A program made the translations under genes and the position numbers. DNA of 12,188 bases from Elusimicrobiota bacterium (GTDB taxonomy: Bacteria > Elusimicrobiota > Elusimicrobia > UBA1565 > UBA9628). Under the pieces are notes generated by a model. The model saw only the letters and a program-made list of their open reading frames with translations. It was not told the DNA's origin and made no database searches. The stretch covers positions 1 to 12,188 of the forward strand of contig JACQBB010000178.1 of the NCBI GenBank assembly GCA_016194625.1, read 5' to 3'. Of the stretch, positions 1-5,722 are shown in pieces (within the stretch, counting starts at the first letter, position 1; the number at the start of each line of letters is the position of its first letter).

Positions 1-65
1 CGCGACGGGAGGGCGGCGAGCGCGGCGACGACCGCGGCGGCGGCGAGCCGGCCAAGAGGGTTCAT
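1..65 (-). CDS. 5' end of an exported protein of unknown function (partial)
   Basis: Only the first 21 codons are in the window. The start is the ATG at 65-63, and the reading frame runs off the left edge. The encoded stretch MNPLGRLAAAAVVAALAALP has a short N-region with one arginine, then an alanine/valine/leucine-rich hydrophobic core and a proline. This looks like a Sec signal peptide or N-terminal membrane anchor. No Shine-Dalgarno sequence precedes the ATG. Instead a -10-like hexamer TATGAT sits at 77-72, six bases before it, so the mRNA may be leaderless. It follows tRNA-Arg on the same strand. The function cannot be told from this fragment. The frame itself is likely but not certain, because GC-rich DNA readily yields Ala-rich frames. 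Confidence 0.5.
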   Translation of the reverse strand, partial: MNPLGRLAAAAVVAALAALPS

Positions 66-71
66 GCCGGA

Positions 72-77
72 ATCATA
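72..77 (-). promoter_or_regulatory. -10-like element of the partial gene, leaderless arrangement
   Basis: Read on the minus strand, TATGAT lies six bases (TCCGGC) upstream of the ATG at 65-63. A transcript starting about seven bases after the hexamer would begin at the start codon. No convincing -35 was seen. The same layout recurs before other first genes in this window. Confidence 0.45.
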
Positions 78-114
78 ACAAACCCGTCGACGGATGCCGT
101 CGGGGAGCGGAAAG

Positions 115-189
115 TGGTGCGCCCGTCAGGAATCGAACCTGAACCCGCAGCTTCGGAGGCTGCTGTGATATCCATTTCACCACGGGCGC
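115..189 (-). tRNA. tRNA-Arg(CCG), CCA encoded
   Basis: On the minus strand a full cloverleaf is visible. The acceptor stem is GCGCCCG (189-183) paired with CGGGCGC (125-119). The anticodon stem GCAGC/GCTGC encloses the loop CTCCGAA, giving anticodon CCG, which reads the arginine codon CGG. The T-arm contains GGTTCGATTCC. The discriminator is A (118), and the 3' CCA is encoded at 117-115. The codon CGG fits a GC-rich genome. The gene lies about 27 bases downstream of the HMG-CoA lyase stop codon on the same strand and may also be reached by read-through from the liu operon. Confidence 0.97.
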
Positions 190-208
190 GTGGTCTGGAA
201 GGAAAGCT

Positions 209-214
209 ATTTTA
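209..214 (-). promoter_or_regulatory. Possible -10 element for tRNA-Arg
   Basis: On the minus strand TAAAAT begins two bases after the TAA stop of the HMG-CoA lyase gene, in an A/T-rich patch that stands out in this GC-rich DNA. It would start transcription about 13 bases before the mature tRNA 5' end. No good -35 lies 16-18 bases upstream, so this is tentative. Confidence 0.4.
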
Positions 215-216
215 CC

Positions 217-1104
217 TTACTTCGGGGGGCGCGAGCCGACCGGCCGGCCGAGGTGCTTGAACAGCCCCGCGGCGGCCGCCTTGAGCTTCGCCTCGTCGAC
301 GCCGGTGACGCCGCCGTCGGCGGCGAAGGCCGAGACCAGGGCCTCGGTGGCGACGTTGCCGGACGCGCCGGGCGCGTAGGGGCAGCCGCCGACGCCGCCG
401 GTGGAGGAGTCGAAGCCGGAGATGCCGAAGGTCTTCCAGGCCACGATCGCGTTGGCGACCGCGCGGCCGTAGGTGTTGTGGAAGTGCAGGAAGACGCCGT
501 CGTGCGGGACGGCCTTCAGCAGGAGATGCAGGAGCCTGCGCACCTCGTCCGGCGAAGCCTTGCCGATGGTGTCGCCGATCGAGAACTCCTGCACGCCCAG
601 GTCGGCCAGCATCTTCACCACCTCGAGCACCTTCTCGGGCTTCACCTGGCCCTCGAACGGGCACCAGAAGGCGGTGGAGACGTAGCCGCGCACGGGCAGC
701 TTGGCCGCGAGCGTGCGCTTGACGACCGGCCGGAAGCGCTCGATGGACTCCGCGATGGACGCCTTGATGTTGCGCTGGTTGAAGGTCTCGGACGCGGCGG
801 TGAACACGGAGATCTTGTCGGCCTTGCAGGCCAGCGCCAGGTCCAGGCCGGTCTCGTTGGGGACCAGCGCGGAATAGGTCACGCCCGGCTTGCGCTTGAT
901 GCGGGCGAACACCTGCTGGGAGTCGGCCATCTGGGGCACGGCCTTCGGGTGGACGAAGGCGCCGGCCTCGATCTCCTTGAGGCCCGTCTCGGACAGGGCG
1001 TCCACGAAGGCGACCTTCGCCTCCAGCGGGACCGGGACCTTCTCGTTCTGCAGGCCGTCGCGCGGGCCGACCTCGACCAGCCGCAGAGGCGGGCGGGTCG
1101 TCAC
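217..1104 (-). CDS. liuE: Hydroxymethylglutaryl-CoA lyase
   Basis: This soluble enzyme of 295 residues should cleave HMG-CoA to acetyl-CoA and acetoacetate, the last step of leucine breakdown. It belongs to the DRE-TIM metallolyase family. The N-terminal signature EVGPRDGLQNE is at residues 11-21, with R15 and D16 the expected catalytic arginine and metal ligand. E46, D178 and the metal-binding histidines H207 and H209 are in place. The HMG-CoA lyase signature GGCPYAPGASGN is at 239-250, with C241 the active-site cysteine. That glycine/cysteine loop separates it from 2-isopropylmalate and homocitrate synthases. Human HMGCL has HCHDTYG where this protein has HFHNTYG, so one Asp is Asn (N210). 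The GTG start overlaps the hydratase stop as GTGA, implying translational coupling. No Shine-Dalgarno is obvious. The TAA stop lies just before tRNA-Arg. Confidence 0.95.
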   Translation of the reverse strand: MTTRPPLRLVEVGPRDGLQNEKVPVPLEAKVAFVDALSETGLKEIEAGAFVHPKAVPQMADSQQVFARIKRKPGVTYSALVPNETGLDLALACKADKISVFTAASETFNQRNIKASIAESIERFRPVVKRTLAAKLPVRGYVSTAFWCPFEGQVKPEKVLEVVKMLADLGVQEFSIGDTIGKASPDEVRRLLHLLLKAVPHDGVFLHFHNTYGRAVANAIVAWKTFGISGFDSSTGGVGGCPYAPGASGNVATEALVSAFAADGGVTGVDEAKLKAAAAGLFKHLGRPVGSRPPK

Positions 1105-1889
1105 GGCTTGGCGGTCCAGGACGCCGGGCGCTTCTCGAGGAAGGCCGACAGGCCCTCCTGGCCCTCGGGCGACGAGCGCAGGGAGACGAGCGTCTTCACG
1201 GTCAGGTCGATGCGCTCCTCGAGCGGAGCGGCGGCGATCGCGGGGATCATCCTCTTGGCCGCGCGCACGGCGTTCGGCCCGCCCTTCAGGACGTTCGCGA
1301 CGGCCTTCTCAGCGGCGTCCTTCAGGCCGGAGGCGGGGACGACCTCGGAGACCAGGCCCATGCGCAGGGCGGCCTCGGCGCCGAACACCTCGGCGGTCAG
1401 ATAGTAGCGGCGCGCGTTGGCGACGCCGATCTTGGGCAGGACCCAGCAGGAGATGACGGCGGGCATGATGCCCAGGCGGCACTCGGAGAAGCTCATCTTG
1501 GCGTCGTCGGCGAGCAGGGCCGCGTCGCAGGCGGCGAGCAGGCCCAGGCCGCCGCCGAACACGTTGCCCTGCGCCGCGACGATCACCGGCACCGGGCAGT
1601 TCTCCACGGCCTTCAGCATGTCGGCGAACAGGCGCGCGTCGCGCTCCCCCTCCTCCGGCGACATCCGGCCGCCGGCGCGCATCCACTGCACGTCGGCGCC
1701 GGCGCAGAAGTCCTTGCCCGCGCCGGTCACCACGACCGCGCGCAGGTCCTTGTCCTGCCCGAGCAGGAGGAACGCGTCGGCGAGCTCGCGCAGGGTGACC
1801 TCGCTCATCGCGTTGCGCACCTCGGGACGGCTCAGCGTCACCCGGGCGACGGGACCGTGGTCGACGGAGATGTGCTGGTAGACGCTCAT
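1101..1889 (-). CDS. liuC: Methylglutaconyl-CoA hydratase (crotonase superfamily)
   Basis: A 262-residue enoyl-CoA hydratase/isomerase family protein, the usual length. Its context makes 3-methylglutaconyl-CoA to HMG-CoA the likely reaction. The CoA-binding and oxyanion-hole segments are FCAGADV (61-67) and FGGG (111-114). E136 in SECRLGI matches the second catalytic glutamate of crotonases. The first catalytic glutamate (GGG-x-E in rat crotonase and human AUH) is glycine here (G116, in GGGLGL). The following PAVIS...ARRYYLTAE segment (143-166) resembles bacterial LiuC proteins. It starts with ATG 4 bases after the carboxyltransferase stop and its own stop overlaps the lyase start, so it is the middle gene of a three-gene operon. 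Without the neighbours it could only be called a generic enoyl-CoA hydratase. Confidence 0.9.
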   Translation of the reverse strand: MSVYQHISVDHGPVARVTLSRPEVRNAMSEVTLRELADAFLLLGQDKDLRAVVVTGAGKDFCAGADVQWMRAGGRMSPEEGERDARLFADMLKAVENCPVPVIVAAQGNVFGGGLGLLAACDAALLADDAKMSFSECRLGIMPAVISCWVLPKIGVANARRYYLTAEVFGAEAALRMGLVSEVVPASGLKDAAEKAVANVLKGGPNAVRAAKRMIPAIAAAPLEERIDLTVKTLVSLRSSPEGQEGLSAFLEKRPASWTAKP

Positions 1890-1893
1890 GCGG

Positions 1894-3516
1894 TCACATC
1901 CGGAAGACGGGGCGGCGGGTCTCGTCGGGAATCTCGGCGTGGGCGGCCGCGGCCAGCGCCATCGCCAGCACGCGGCGCGTGTGGGCGGGCTCGATGATGC
2001 CGTCGTCCCACAGCCGCGCGGTGCCGTAGTACGGGTGGCCTTCGGCCTCGTACTGCGCGCGGATCGGGGCCTGGATCTTCTCGACCTCCTCGGCCGAGAG
2101 GTCCTTGCCGGAGCGCTTGAGCTGCTCGCGCTTGATGATGGTCATCACCGTCGCGGCCTGCTCGGCGCCCATCACCGAGATGCGCGCGTTGGGCCAGGTG
2201 AACAGGAAGCGCGCGCCGTAGGCGCGGCCGCACATCGCGTAGTTGCCGGCGCCGTTCGAGGAGCCGACGATGACCGTGATCTTCGGGACGCGCGCCGTGG
2301 AGACGGCCTGGACGAGCTTGGCGCCGTGCTTGATGATGCCCGCCTGCTCGAAGTCCTTGCCGACCATGAAGCCGGTGATGTTCTGCAGGAACAGCAGCGG
2401 CACCTTGCGCTGGTCGCACAGCTCGATGAAGTGCGCGCCCTTGAGCGAGCTCTCCGGGAACAGGATGCCGCGGTTGGCCAGGATGCCGACCGGGCGGCCG
2501 TGGATCTTGGCGAAGCCGCAGACGAGCGTGGTGCCGTACAGCGCCTTGAACTCGTGGAAGCGCGAGCCGTCGACGACGCGCGCGATCACCTCGCGCGGGT
2601 CGCAGGGGCGGCGCAGGTCGCGGTTGACCAGCCCGTACAGGTCCTCGGCCGGGTACAGCGGCGCCTCGCCCTCGCCCAGGTCGAGCTTCGGCGCGTTGAG
2701 GTTGGCGACGATCGCGCGCGCGATCTGCAGCGCGTGTTCGTCGTCGTCGGCCAGGTGGTCGGTGACGCCGGAGGTGCGGCTGTGCATGTCGCCGCCGCCC
2801 AGCTCCTCGGCGGTGGACTCCTCGCCGGTCGCGGCCTTCACCAGCGGCGGGCCGCCCAGGTAGATGGTTCCCTGGCCGCGCACGATCACGCACTCGTCGG
2901 ACATCGCCGGGACGTACGCGCCGCCGGCGGTGCACATGCCCATCACGACCGAGATCTGCGGGATGTCCAGCGACGACATCACGGCCTGGTTGTAGAAGAT
3001 GCGCCCGAAGTGCTCCTTGTCCGGGAACACCTCCGACTGCTTGGGCAGGAACACGCCGCCGGAGTCCACCAGGTACACGCACGGCAGGCGGTTCTCGAGG
3101 GCGATCTCCTGCGCGCGCAGATGCTTCTTGATCGTCTCCGCGTAGTAGGTGCCGCCCTTGACCGTCGCGTCGTTGGCGACGATCACGCACAGGCGCCCGC
3201 TGACCACGCCCAGGCCCGCGATCATCCCCGCGGCGGGGACCTCGTCGTCGTACATCCCCATCGCGGCCATCGCCGACAGCTCGAGGAAGTCGGAGCCGTG
3301 GTCGACCAGGCGCTCGACGCGCTCGCGCGCGGTCAGCTTGCCGCGGGAACGGTGCAGCTCCACGGACTTCTTGGGGCCGCCCTCCTTGATGCGCGCCAGC
3401 CGCGCCTCCAAGTCCTGCAGGAGCGCGCGATGGTGGGCCAGATTGGCGTGGAACTCGGCCGAATCACGGTCGACGGCGGACGGGATCGGGGGCGTGTCGA
3501 CGTCGAGCGAGGTCAT
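1894..3516 (-). CDS. liuB: 3-Methylcrotonyl-CoA carboxylase, carboxyltransferase (beta) subunit
   Basis: A 540-residue biotin-dependent carboxyltransferase, close to the usual 535. It transfers CO2 from carboxybiotin to 3-methylcrotonyl-CoA, giving 3-methylglutaconyl-CoA. The N-terminal half carries [11 protein letters not shown] (115-125), LVDSGG (149-154) and the oxyanion segment [11 protein letters not shown] (195-205). The C-terminal half carries [11 protein letters not shown] (376-386), [13 protein letters not shown] (422-434) and WDDGIIEP (503-510). The extreme C-terminus FRM matches human MCCC2 and supports methylcrotonyl- over propionyl-CoA as substrate. Geranyl-CoA carboxylase remains possible. 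The ATG at 3516 is chosen because homology starts close behind it and a -10-like hexamer lies 7 bases upstream. The open frame extends to 3666, but those codons look non-coding. The partner biotin-carrying subunit LiuD is not in this window. Confidence 0.95.
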   Translation of the reverse strand: MTSLDVDTPPIPSAVDRDSAEFHANLAHHRALLQDLEARLARIKEGGPKKSVELHRSRGKLTARERVERLVDHGSDFLELSAMAAMGMYDDEVPAAGMIAGLGVVSGRLCVIVANDATVKGGTYYAETIKKHLRAQEIALENRLPCVYLVDSGGVFLPKQSEVFPDKEHFGRIFYNQAVMSSLDIPQISVVMGMCTAGGAYVPAMSDECVIVRGQGTIYLGGPPLVKAATGEESTAEELGGGDMHSRTSGVTDHLADDDEHALQIARAIVANLNAPKLDLGEGEAPLYPAEDLYGLVNRDLRRPCDPREVIARVVDGSRFHEFKALYGTTLVCGFAKIHGRPVGILANRGILFPESSLKGAHFIELCDQRKVPLLFLQNITGFMVGKDFEQAGIIKHGAKLVQAVSTARVPKITVIVGSSNGAGNYAMCGRAYGARFLFTWPNARISVMGAEQAATVMTIIKREQLKRSGKDLSAEEVEKIQAPIRAQYEAEGHPYYGTARLWDDGIIEPAHTRRVLAMALAAAAHAEIPDETRRPVFRM

Positions 3517-3523
3517 GTGCGGG

Positions 3524-3529
3524 ATGATA
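3524..3529 (-). promoter_or_regulatory. -10-like element of the liu operon, leaderless arrangement
   Basis: On the minus strand TATCAT is separated by seven bases (CCCGCAC) from the liuB ATG, with no Shine-Dalgarno between them. Transcription would start at or next to the ATG. A T-run directly upstream makes this the AT-rich spot expected of a promoter. No good -35 was found at 16-18 bases. Confidence 0.5.
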
Positions 3530-3562
3530 CAAAAATCCCCGCCGCGGCGCCCTCCGCCGCCC

Positions 3563-3581
3563 CGGTAAAAAGACGGTAAAA
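3563..3581. repeat. Two CGGTAAAA copies, 11 bp apart, upstream of liuB
   Basis: CGGTAAAA occurs at 3563-3570 and 3574-3581, about one helical turn apart, in the short region between liuB and the divergent small gene. Relative to a transcript starting at the liuB ATG, the copies lie at about -47 to -65, a typical place for activator binding. It could be an operator of a liu regulator, but no regulator gene is present and two 8-mers may be chance. Confidence 0.35.
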
Positions 3582-3628
3582 CGAGCAACCTCCAGTGGCG
3601 CGGGGCCCGCCGCCGGACGCACACTGAG

Positions 3629-3919
3629 GTGACGGGCCCCCTCCCCGCTGCGAACATGCCCGGCACGAGGATCTACGTGGTCGTCAACGTCGCGCGCCGC
3701 GAGAGCGTCGTGGCGTCCAGCCGCGAGACCCCAGACGAGTTCACGCGGCGCCTCGGTCCGCCGCGCCCCGCCCCTCTCGCGCATTGGCCGCCCGAGGACC
3801 AGGTGTTCGTGGACATCCTCGCCGACGGGATGGACCCGTCCGACGTCGACGAGTTCGTCGCCCTGTACCTGCGCTCGACCTCGGCGGGCGGCTGGAAGAC
3901 CGGGCGCTGGACGCCCTGA
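3629..3919 (+). CDS. Small protein of unknown function
   Basis: A 96-codon frame, the only convincing plus-strand protein gene. From the GTG at 3629 the product is 96 residues, from the ATG at 3656 it is 87. Codons from the ATG onward end almost always in G or C, as in the clear genes here, which favours real coding. The product starts with a short hydrophobic strand ([10 protein letters not shown]), has a basic middle and an acidic segment [15 protein letters not shown], and ends in a Trp- and Gly-containing tail ([10 protein letters not shown]). There is no signal peptide, transmembrane helix or cysteine. I do not recognise the family. It diverges from liuB and ends 48 bases before tRNA-Tyr. 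The start is uncertain: GAG directly abuts the GTG and the ATG has no Shine-Dalgarno. Confidence 0.55.
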   Translation: MTGPLPAANMPGTRIYVVVNVARRESVVASSRETPDEFTRRLGPPRPAPLAHWPPEDQVFVDILADGMDPSDVDEFVALYLRSTSAGGWKTGRWTP

Positions 3920-3928
3920 GCCCCCGGC

Positions 3929-3957
3929 TTGCGGGCCTCCGTCCGAAATGGCATAAT
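3929..3957 (+). promoter_or_regulatory. Sigma-70-type promoter of tRNA-Tyr
   Basis: The -35 TTGCGG (3929-3934) and -10 CATAAT (3952-3957) are separated by exactly 17 bases. The predicted transcript start near 3964 leaves only about four bases before the mature tRNA 5' end. This is the best full promoter in the window. Confidence 0.75.
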
Positions 3958-3967
3958 CACGCCTTCA

Positions 3968-4050
3968 GGTAGCGTGGCGGAGCGGTCAAACGCACCGGTC
4001 TGTAAAACCGGCGGCAATAGCCTACGAAGGTTCGAATCCTTCCGCTACCA
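3968..4050 (+). tRNA. tRNA-Tyr(GTA), CCA not encoded
   Basis: The acceptor stem is GGTAGCG (3968-3974) with CGCTACC (4043-4049) and discriminator A (4050). The anticodon stem CCGGT/ACCGG encloses the loop CTGTAAA, giving anticodon GTA for tyrosine. The extra arm GGC-AATA-GCC forms a small stem, as expected for a bacterial class II tRNA-Tyr. The T-arm contains GGTTCGAATCC. The bases after the discriminator are CGG, so CCA must be added enzymatically, unlike tRNA-Arg in the same window. It has its own promoter and terminator. Confidence 0.97.
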
Positions 4051-4058
4051 CGGTTCTC

Positions 4059-4074
4059 CCGCCGAGCTCGGCGG
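4059..4074. repeat. Perfect 16-bp palindrome downstream of tRNA-Tyr
   Basis: CCGCCGAGCTCGGCGG is a perfect inverted repeat with no spacer, nine bases after the tRNA 3' end and ahead of the terminator. It could fold in the precursor 3' trailer or bind a dimeric protein. Its function is unknown. Confidence 0.5.
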
Positions 4075-4078
4075 ACGA

Positions 4079-4113
4079 CGCAAACCCGGGTCCGCCCGGG
4101 TTTGCGTTTTTTT
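4079..4113 (+). terminator. Rho-independent terminator of tRNA-Tyr
   Basis: A perfect 12-bp stem (4079-4090 with 4095-4106, CGCAAACCCGGG and its complement) closes a TCCG loop and is followed by seven T residues (4107-4113). It terminates plus-strand transcription from the tRNA-Tyr promoter. The T-run touches the stop codon of the convergent kinase gene. It has no T-run in the minus direction, so it should not be an efficient terminator there. Confidence 0.92.
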
Positions 4114-5264
4114 CAGGCCGGAGAGGCGAGCGTCAGCGGATAGCGCGCGGTGAAGAGGGTCCCGCGCCCGGCCGCGCTCGTGAACCCGACGGTCCCGCCG
4201 AGGCAGCGCTCGGTCAGCAGCTTCATGCCGTAGGTCCCGAGCCCGCGGCCCGCGCCCTTGGTCGAGAAGGAGCGCGAGAAGACCTGCAGGCTCACCGCCT
4301 CGGGCATCACGGCGGGGTTGTGGACCCAGAACTCCGCCTTCCCGTCCCTGACCGCGCAGCCGGCCGTGACCGTCTCTCCGGGCTCCGAGGCCTCCAGGGC
4401 GTTCTTGATCATGTTCCCGACCACGCGGCGCAGGAGGACCTTGTCGCTGACCGTCGTGAAGGCGCTCGACGCGGGGTCGAGGCGAAGCTCCTTGCCCTTC
4501 GCGAACGGCTGTCCCGCGTGGTACGCGATCGCCTCCCGCAGCATCGCCAGGGCGTCGAACGACGCCGGGCGCACGACGAGGCCCTTGTTCTCGGCGGCGA
4601 GCAGGTCCCGCTGCGAGCAGATCTCCTCGATCAGCTCGTCGGAGAGGCCGGCGAGCATCGCCATGAACCCGTCGCGCTGGGCCGGCGGGAGCGTCGGCAT
4701 CAGCTCCACCAGCCCGCGGATGCCGAACGCCGTGTTCAGCACGTCATGGAAGAACGACTTCTCCAGGGCCTCGCGCCGCACGGTGTCGCCGATGTCGACG
4801 GCGGTGAACACGGTGAACTCCTCGCCGTCGAGCGTCACGCGGGCCGTCGAGACCAGATAGTCGAGGGCGTTGCCCGAGGTCTGCGTGATGTGGCACTGCT
4901 CCAGGGCCGAACGCTCGGAGCGCGTCCGCCAGAGGGCCTGCGCGGCCCCGCAGGTCCGGCAGAACCGAGTGGTCCCGCATCTCTCGCCCCCCACCGCGTG
5001 GCAGCAGCGGATGGCCTCGCCCCAGCGCAGTCCGACCTCCGGGGAGCCGCCGTGGGTCCGGACGTGGTCGACGGCGGTCGTGTTGGCGTAGACGATCTGG
5101 CGCTGACGGTTGAGGACGACGATGATGTCCGGGACGGCGTCGAGCACCCGCGCCAGGTCGGCCATCCGCGACACGGCCGCGTGCTGGCGCGCGACGGTCG
5201 CCGCGTCGGCGAGCGCGGCCGGGAGGAACTCGGTCGGGACGGGGTCGGAGGCGCCCATGCTCAT
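4113..5264 (-). CDS. Cytoplasmic PAS sensor histidine kinase with a cysteine cluster
   Basis: A 383-residue protein with no membrane segment. A PAS domain spans about residues 36-160. Inside it is a cysteine-rich insert: C87, C88, C96, C102 and C105, with the pattern CC-x7-C-x5-C-x2-C and H89 nearby. This could bind a metal, Fe-S cluster or heme, or act as a thiol switch. The phospho-acceptor helix has FFHDVLN with H173. The ATPase domain has an N-box (NMIKNALEA, N284/N288), an F-box-like FSRSFSTKG and a G2 box GRGLGTYG. The G1 box is degenerate: VHNPAVMP where DxGxG is usual, so N316 stands where the aspartate would be. The second ATG at 5258 may be the real start, because a -10-like CATACT (5270-5265) sits six bases before it. 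The partner regulator is unknown. The receiver-only protein upstream is one candidate. Confidence 0.88.
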   Translation of the reverse strand: MSMGASDPVPTEFLPAALADAATVARQHAAVSRMADLARVLDAVPDIIVVLNRQRQIVYANTTAVDHVRTHGGSPEVGLRWGEAIRCCHAVGGERCGTTRFCRTCGAAQALWRTRSERSALEQCHITQTSGNALDYLVSTARVTLDGEEFTVFTAVDIGDTVRREALEKSFFHDVLNTAFGIRGLVELMPTLPPAQRDGFMAMLAGLSDELIEEICSQRDLLAAENKGLVVRPASFDALAMLREAIAYHAGQPFAKGKELRLDPASSAFTTVSDKVLLRRVVGNMIKNALEASEPGETVTAGCAVRDGKAEFWVHNPAVMPEAVSLQVFSRSFSTKGAGRGLGTYGMKLLTERCLGGTVGFTSAAGRGTLFTARYPLTLASPA

Positions 5265-5270
5265 AGTATG
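5265..5270 (-). promoter_or_regulatory. Possible -10 element of the PAS-Cys kinase gene
   Basis: On the minus strand CATACT lies six bases before the ATG at 5258. The overlapping TACTAT (5268-5263) could serve instead. Either would start transcription near that ATG, favouring it over the ATG at 5264 and giving a leaderless message. It lies in the 47-base gap after the response-regulator gene. Confidence 0.35.
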
Positions 5271-5311
5271 CGCCCTGCGCGCGGCGGGCGCAAGGCTCCG
5301 AACGGCCTCGG

Positions 5312-5722
5312 TCAGGAGGAGCGCCCGCGGGCGGCCGCGCGGATCGCCGCCGGCAGGCGCTCGACGGCGTCCTCCTTCAAGACGACCGCGGACACGCCGG
5401 CGCGCAGGGCCTCCGCGTGGATCTCGGGCTCGGCGCGGGCCGTCAGCATCACGACGCGCGGCCCCGCGCGCCGCTTGCGCAGGCGGCGCGCGGTCTCGAT
5501 GCCGTCCATCACGGGCATCGCGAGGTCCATGACGACCACGTCCGGGGCGAGGCGCTCGACGGCGGCCAGGACCTCGGCTCCGTCGCGCGCGGTCCCCACG
5601 ACCGCGAGATCGGGTTGGCTCTCGAGCAGGCCCGTCAGGACCTTCAGCAGGACCGGATGATCGTCCGCGGCGAGGACGCGGATCGGCCTTTCCGGACGCG
5701 GGGAGCCCTCGCTCGCGCTCAT
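5312..5722 (-). CDS. Receiver-only response regulator, NarL-like
   Basis: A 136-residue protein made of one receiver domain. The acidic pair is D20/D21, the phospho-acceptor is D66 in VVVMDLAMPVMDG, and the switch threonine and conserved lysine are T94 and K116. The sequence around IRVLAADDHPV and the region after K116 resemble NarL/FixJ-type receivers, which normally continue into a LuxR-type HTH. Here the protein stops right after the receiver and nothing resembling an HTH follows. The ATG at 5722 overlaps the upstream kinase stop as ATGA, and a good Shine-Dalgarno (GGGAGG) lies seven bases before it. It is therefore translationally coupled to that kinase, its probable phospho-donor. Output would be by protein-protein interaction, perhaps with the neighbouring chemotaxis proteins or the downstream kinase. 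Confidence 0.9.
   Translation of the reverse strand: MSASEGSPRPERPIRVLAADDHPVLLKVLTGLLESQPDLAVVGTARDGAEVLAAVERLAPDVVVMDLAMPVMDGIETARRLRKRRAGPRVVMLTARAEPEIHAEALRAGVSAVVLKEDAVERLPAAIRAAARGRSS

Noticed and set aside
88..102. Hairpin CGACGG-ATG-CCGTCG downstream of tRNA-Arg as a terminator
   Set aside because: The stem is only 6 bp and is followed on the minus strand by ACGGGTTTGTT rather than a T-run. Too weak to call.
1888..3579. Long plus-strand open frame opposite liuB, and similar ones opposite the kinases, receptor and cheB (such as 5953-7749 and 7557-10076)
   Set aside because: The products are Arg/Ala/His-rich with no domain motifs, and each lies antisense to a gene with clear catalytic motifs. 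Such frames are expected where third positions are almost all G or C.
3517..3666. N-terminal extension of liuB to an ATG at 3666
   Set aside because: The extra 50 residues are Arg/Gly-rich, resemble no carboxyltransferase and cover the AT-rich promoter-like region. Start at 3516 gives the usual family length.
3673..4017. Minus-strand open frame overlapping the small plus-strand gene and tRNA-Tyr
   Set aside because: It runs through most of the tRNA gene and its promoter, and the plus-strand frame has better codon bias.
5265..5311. Remnant of a LuxR-type HTH after the receiver-only regulator
   Set aside because: The 47-base gap is too short for an HTH and shows no HTH-like residues in any frame. 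It looks like a promoter region.
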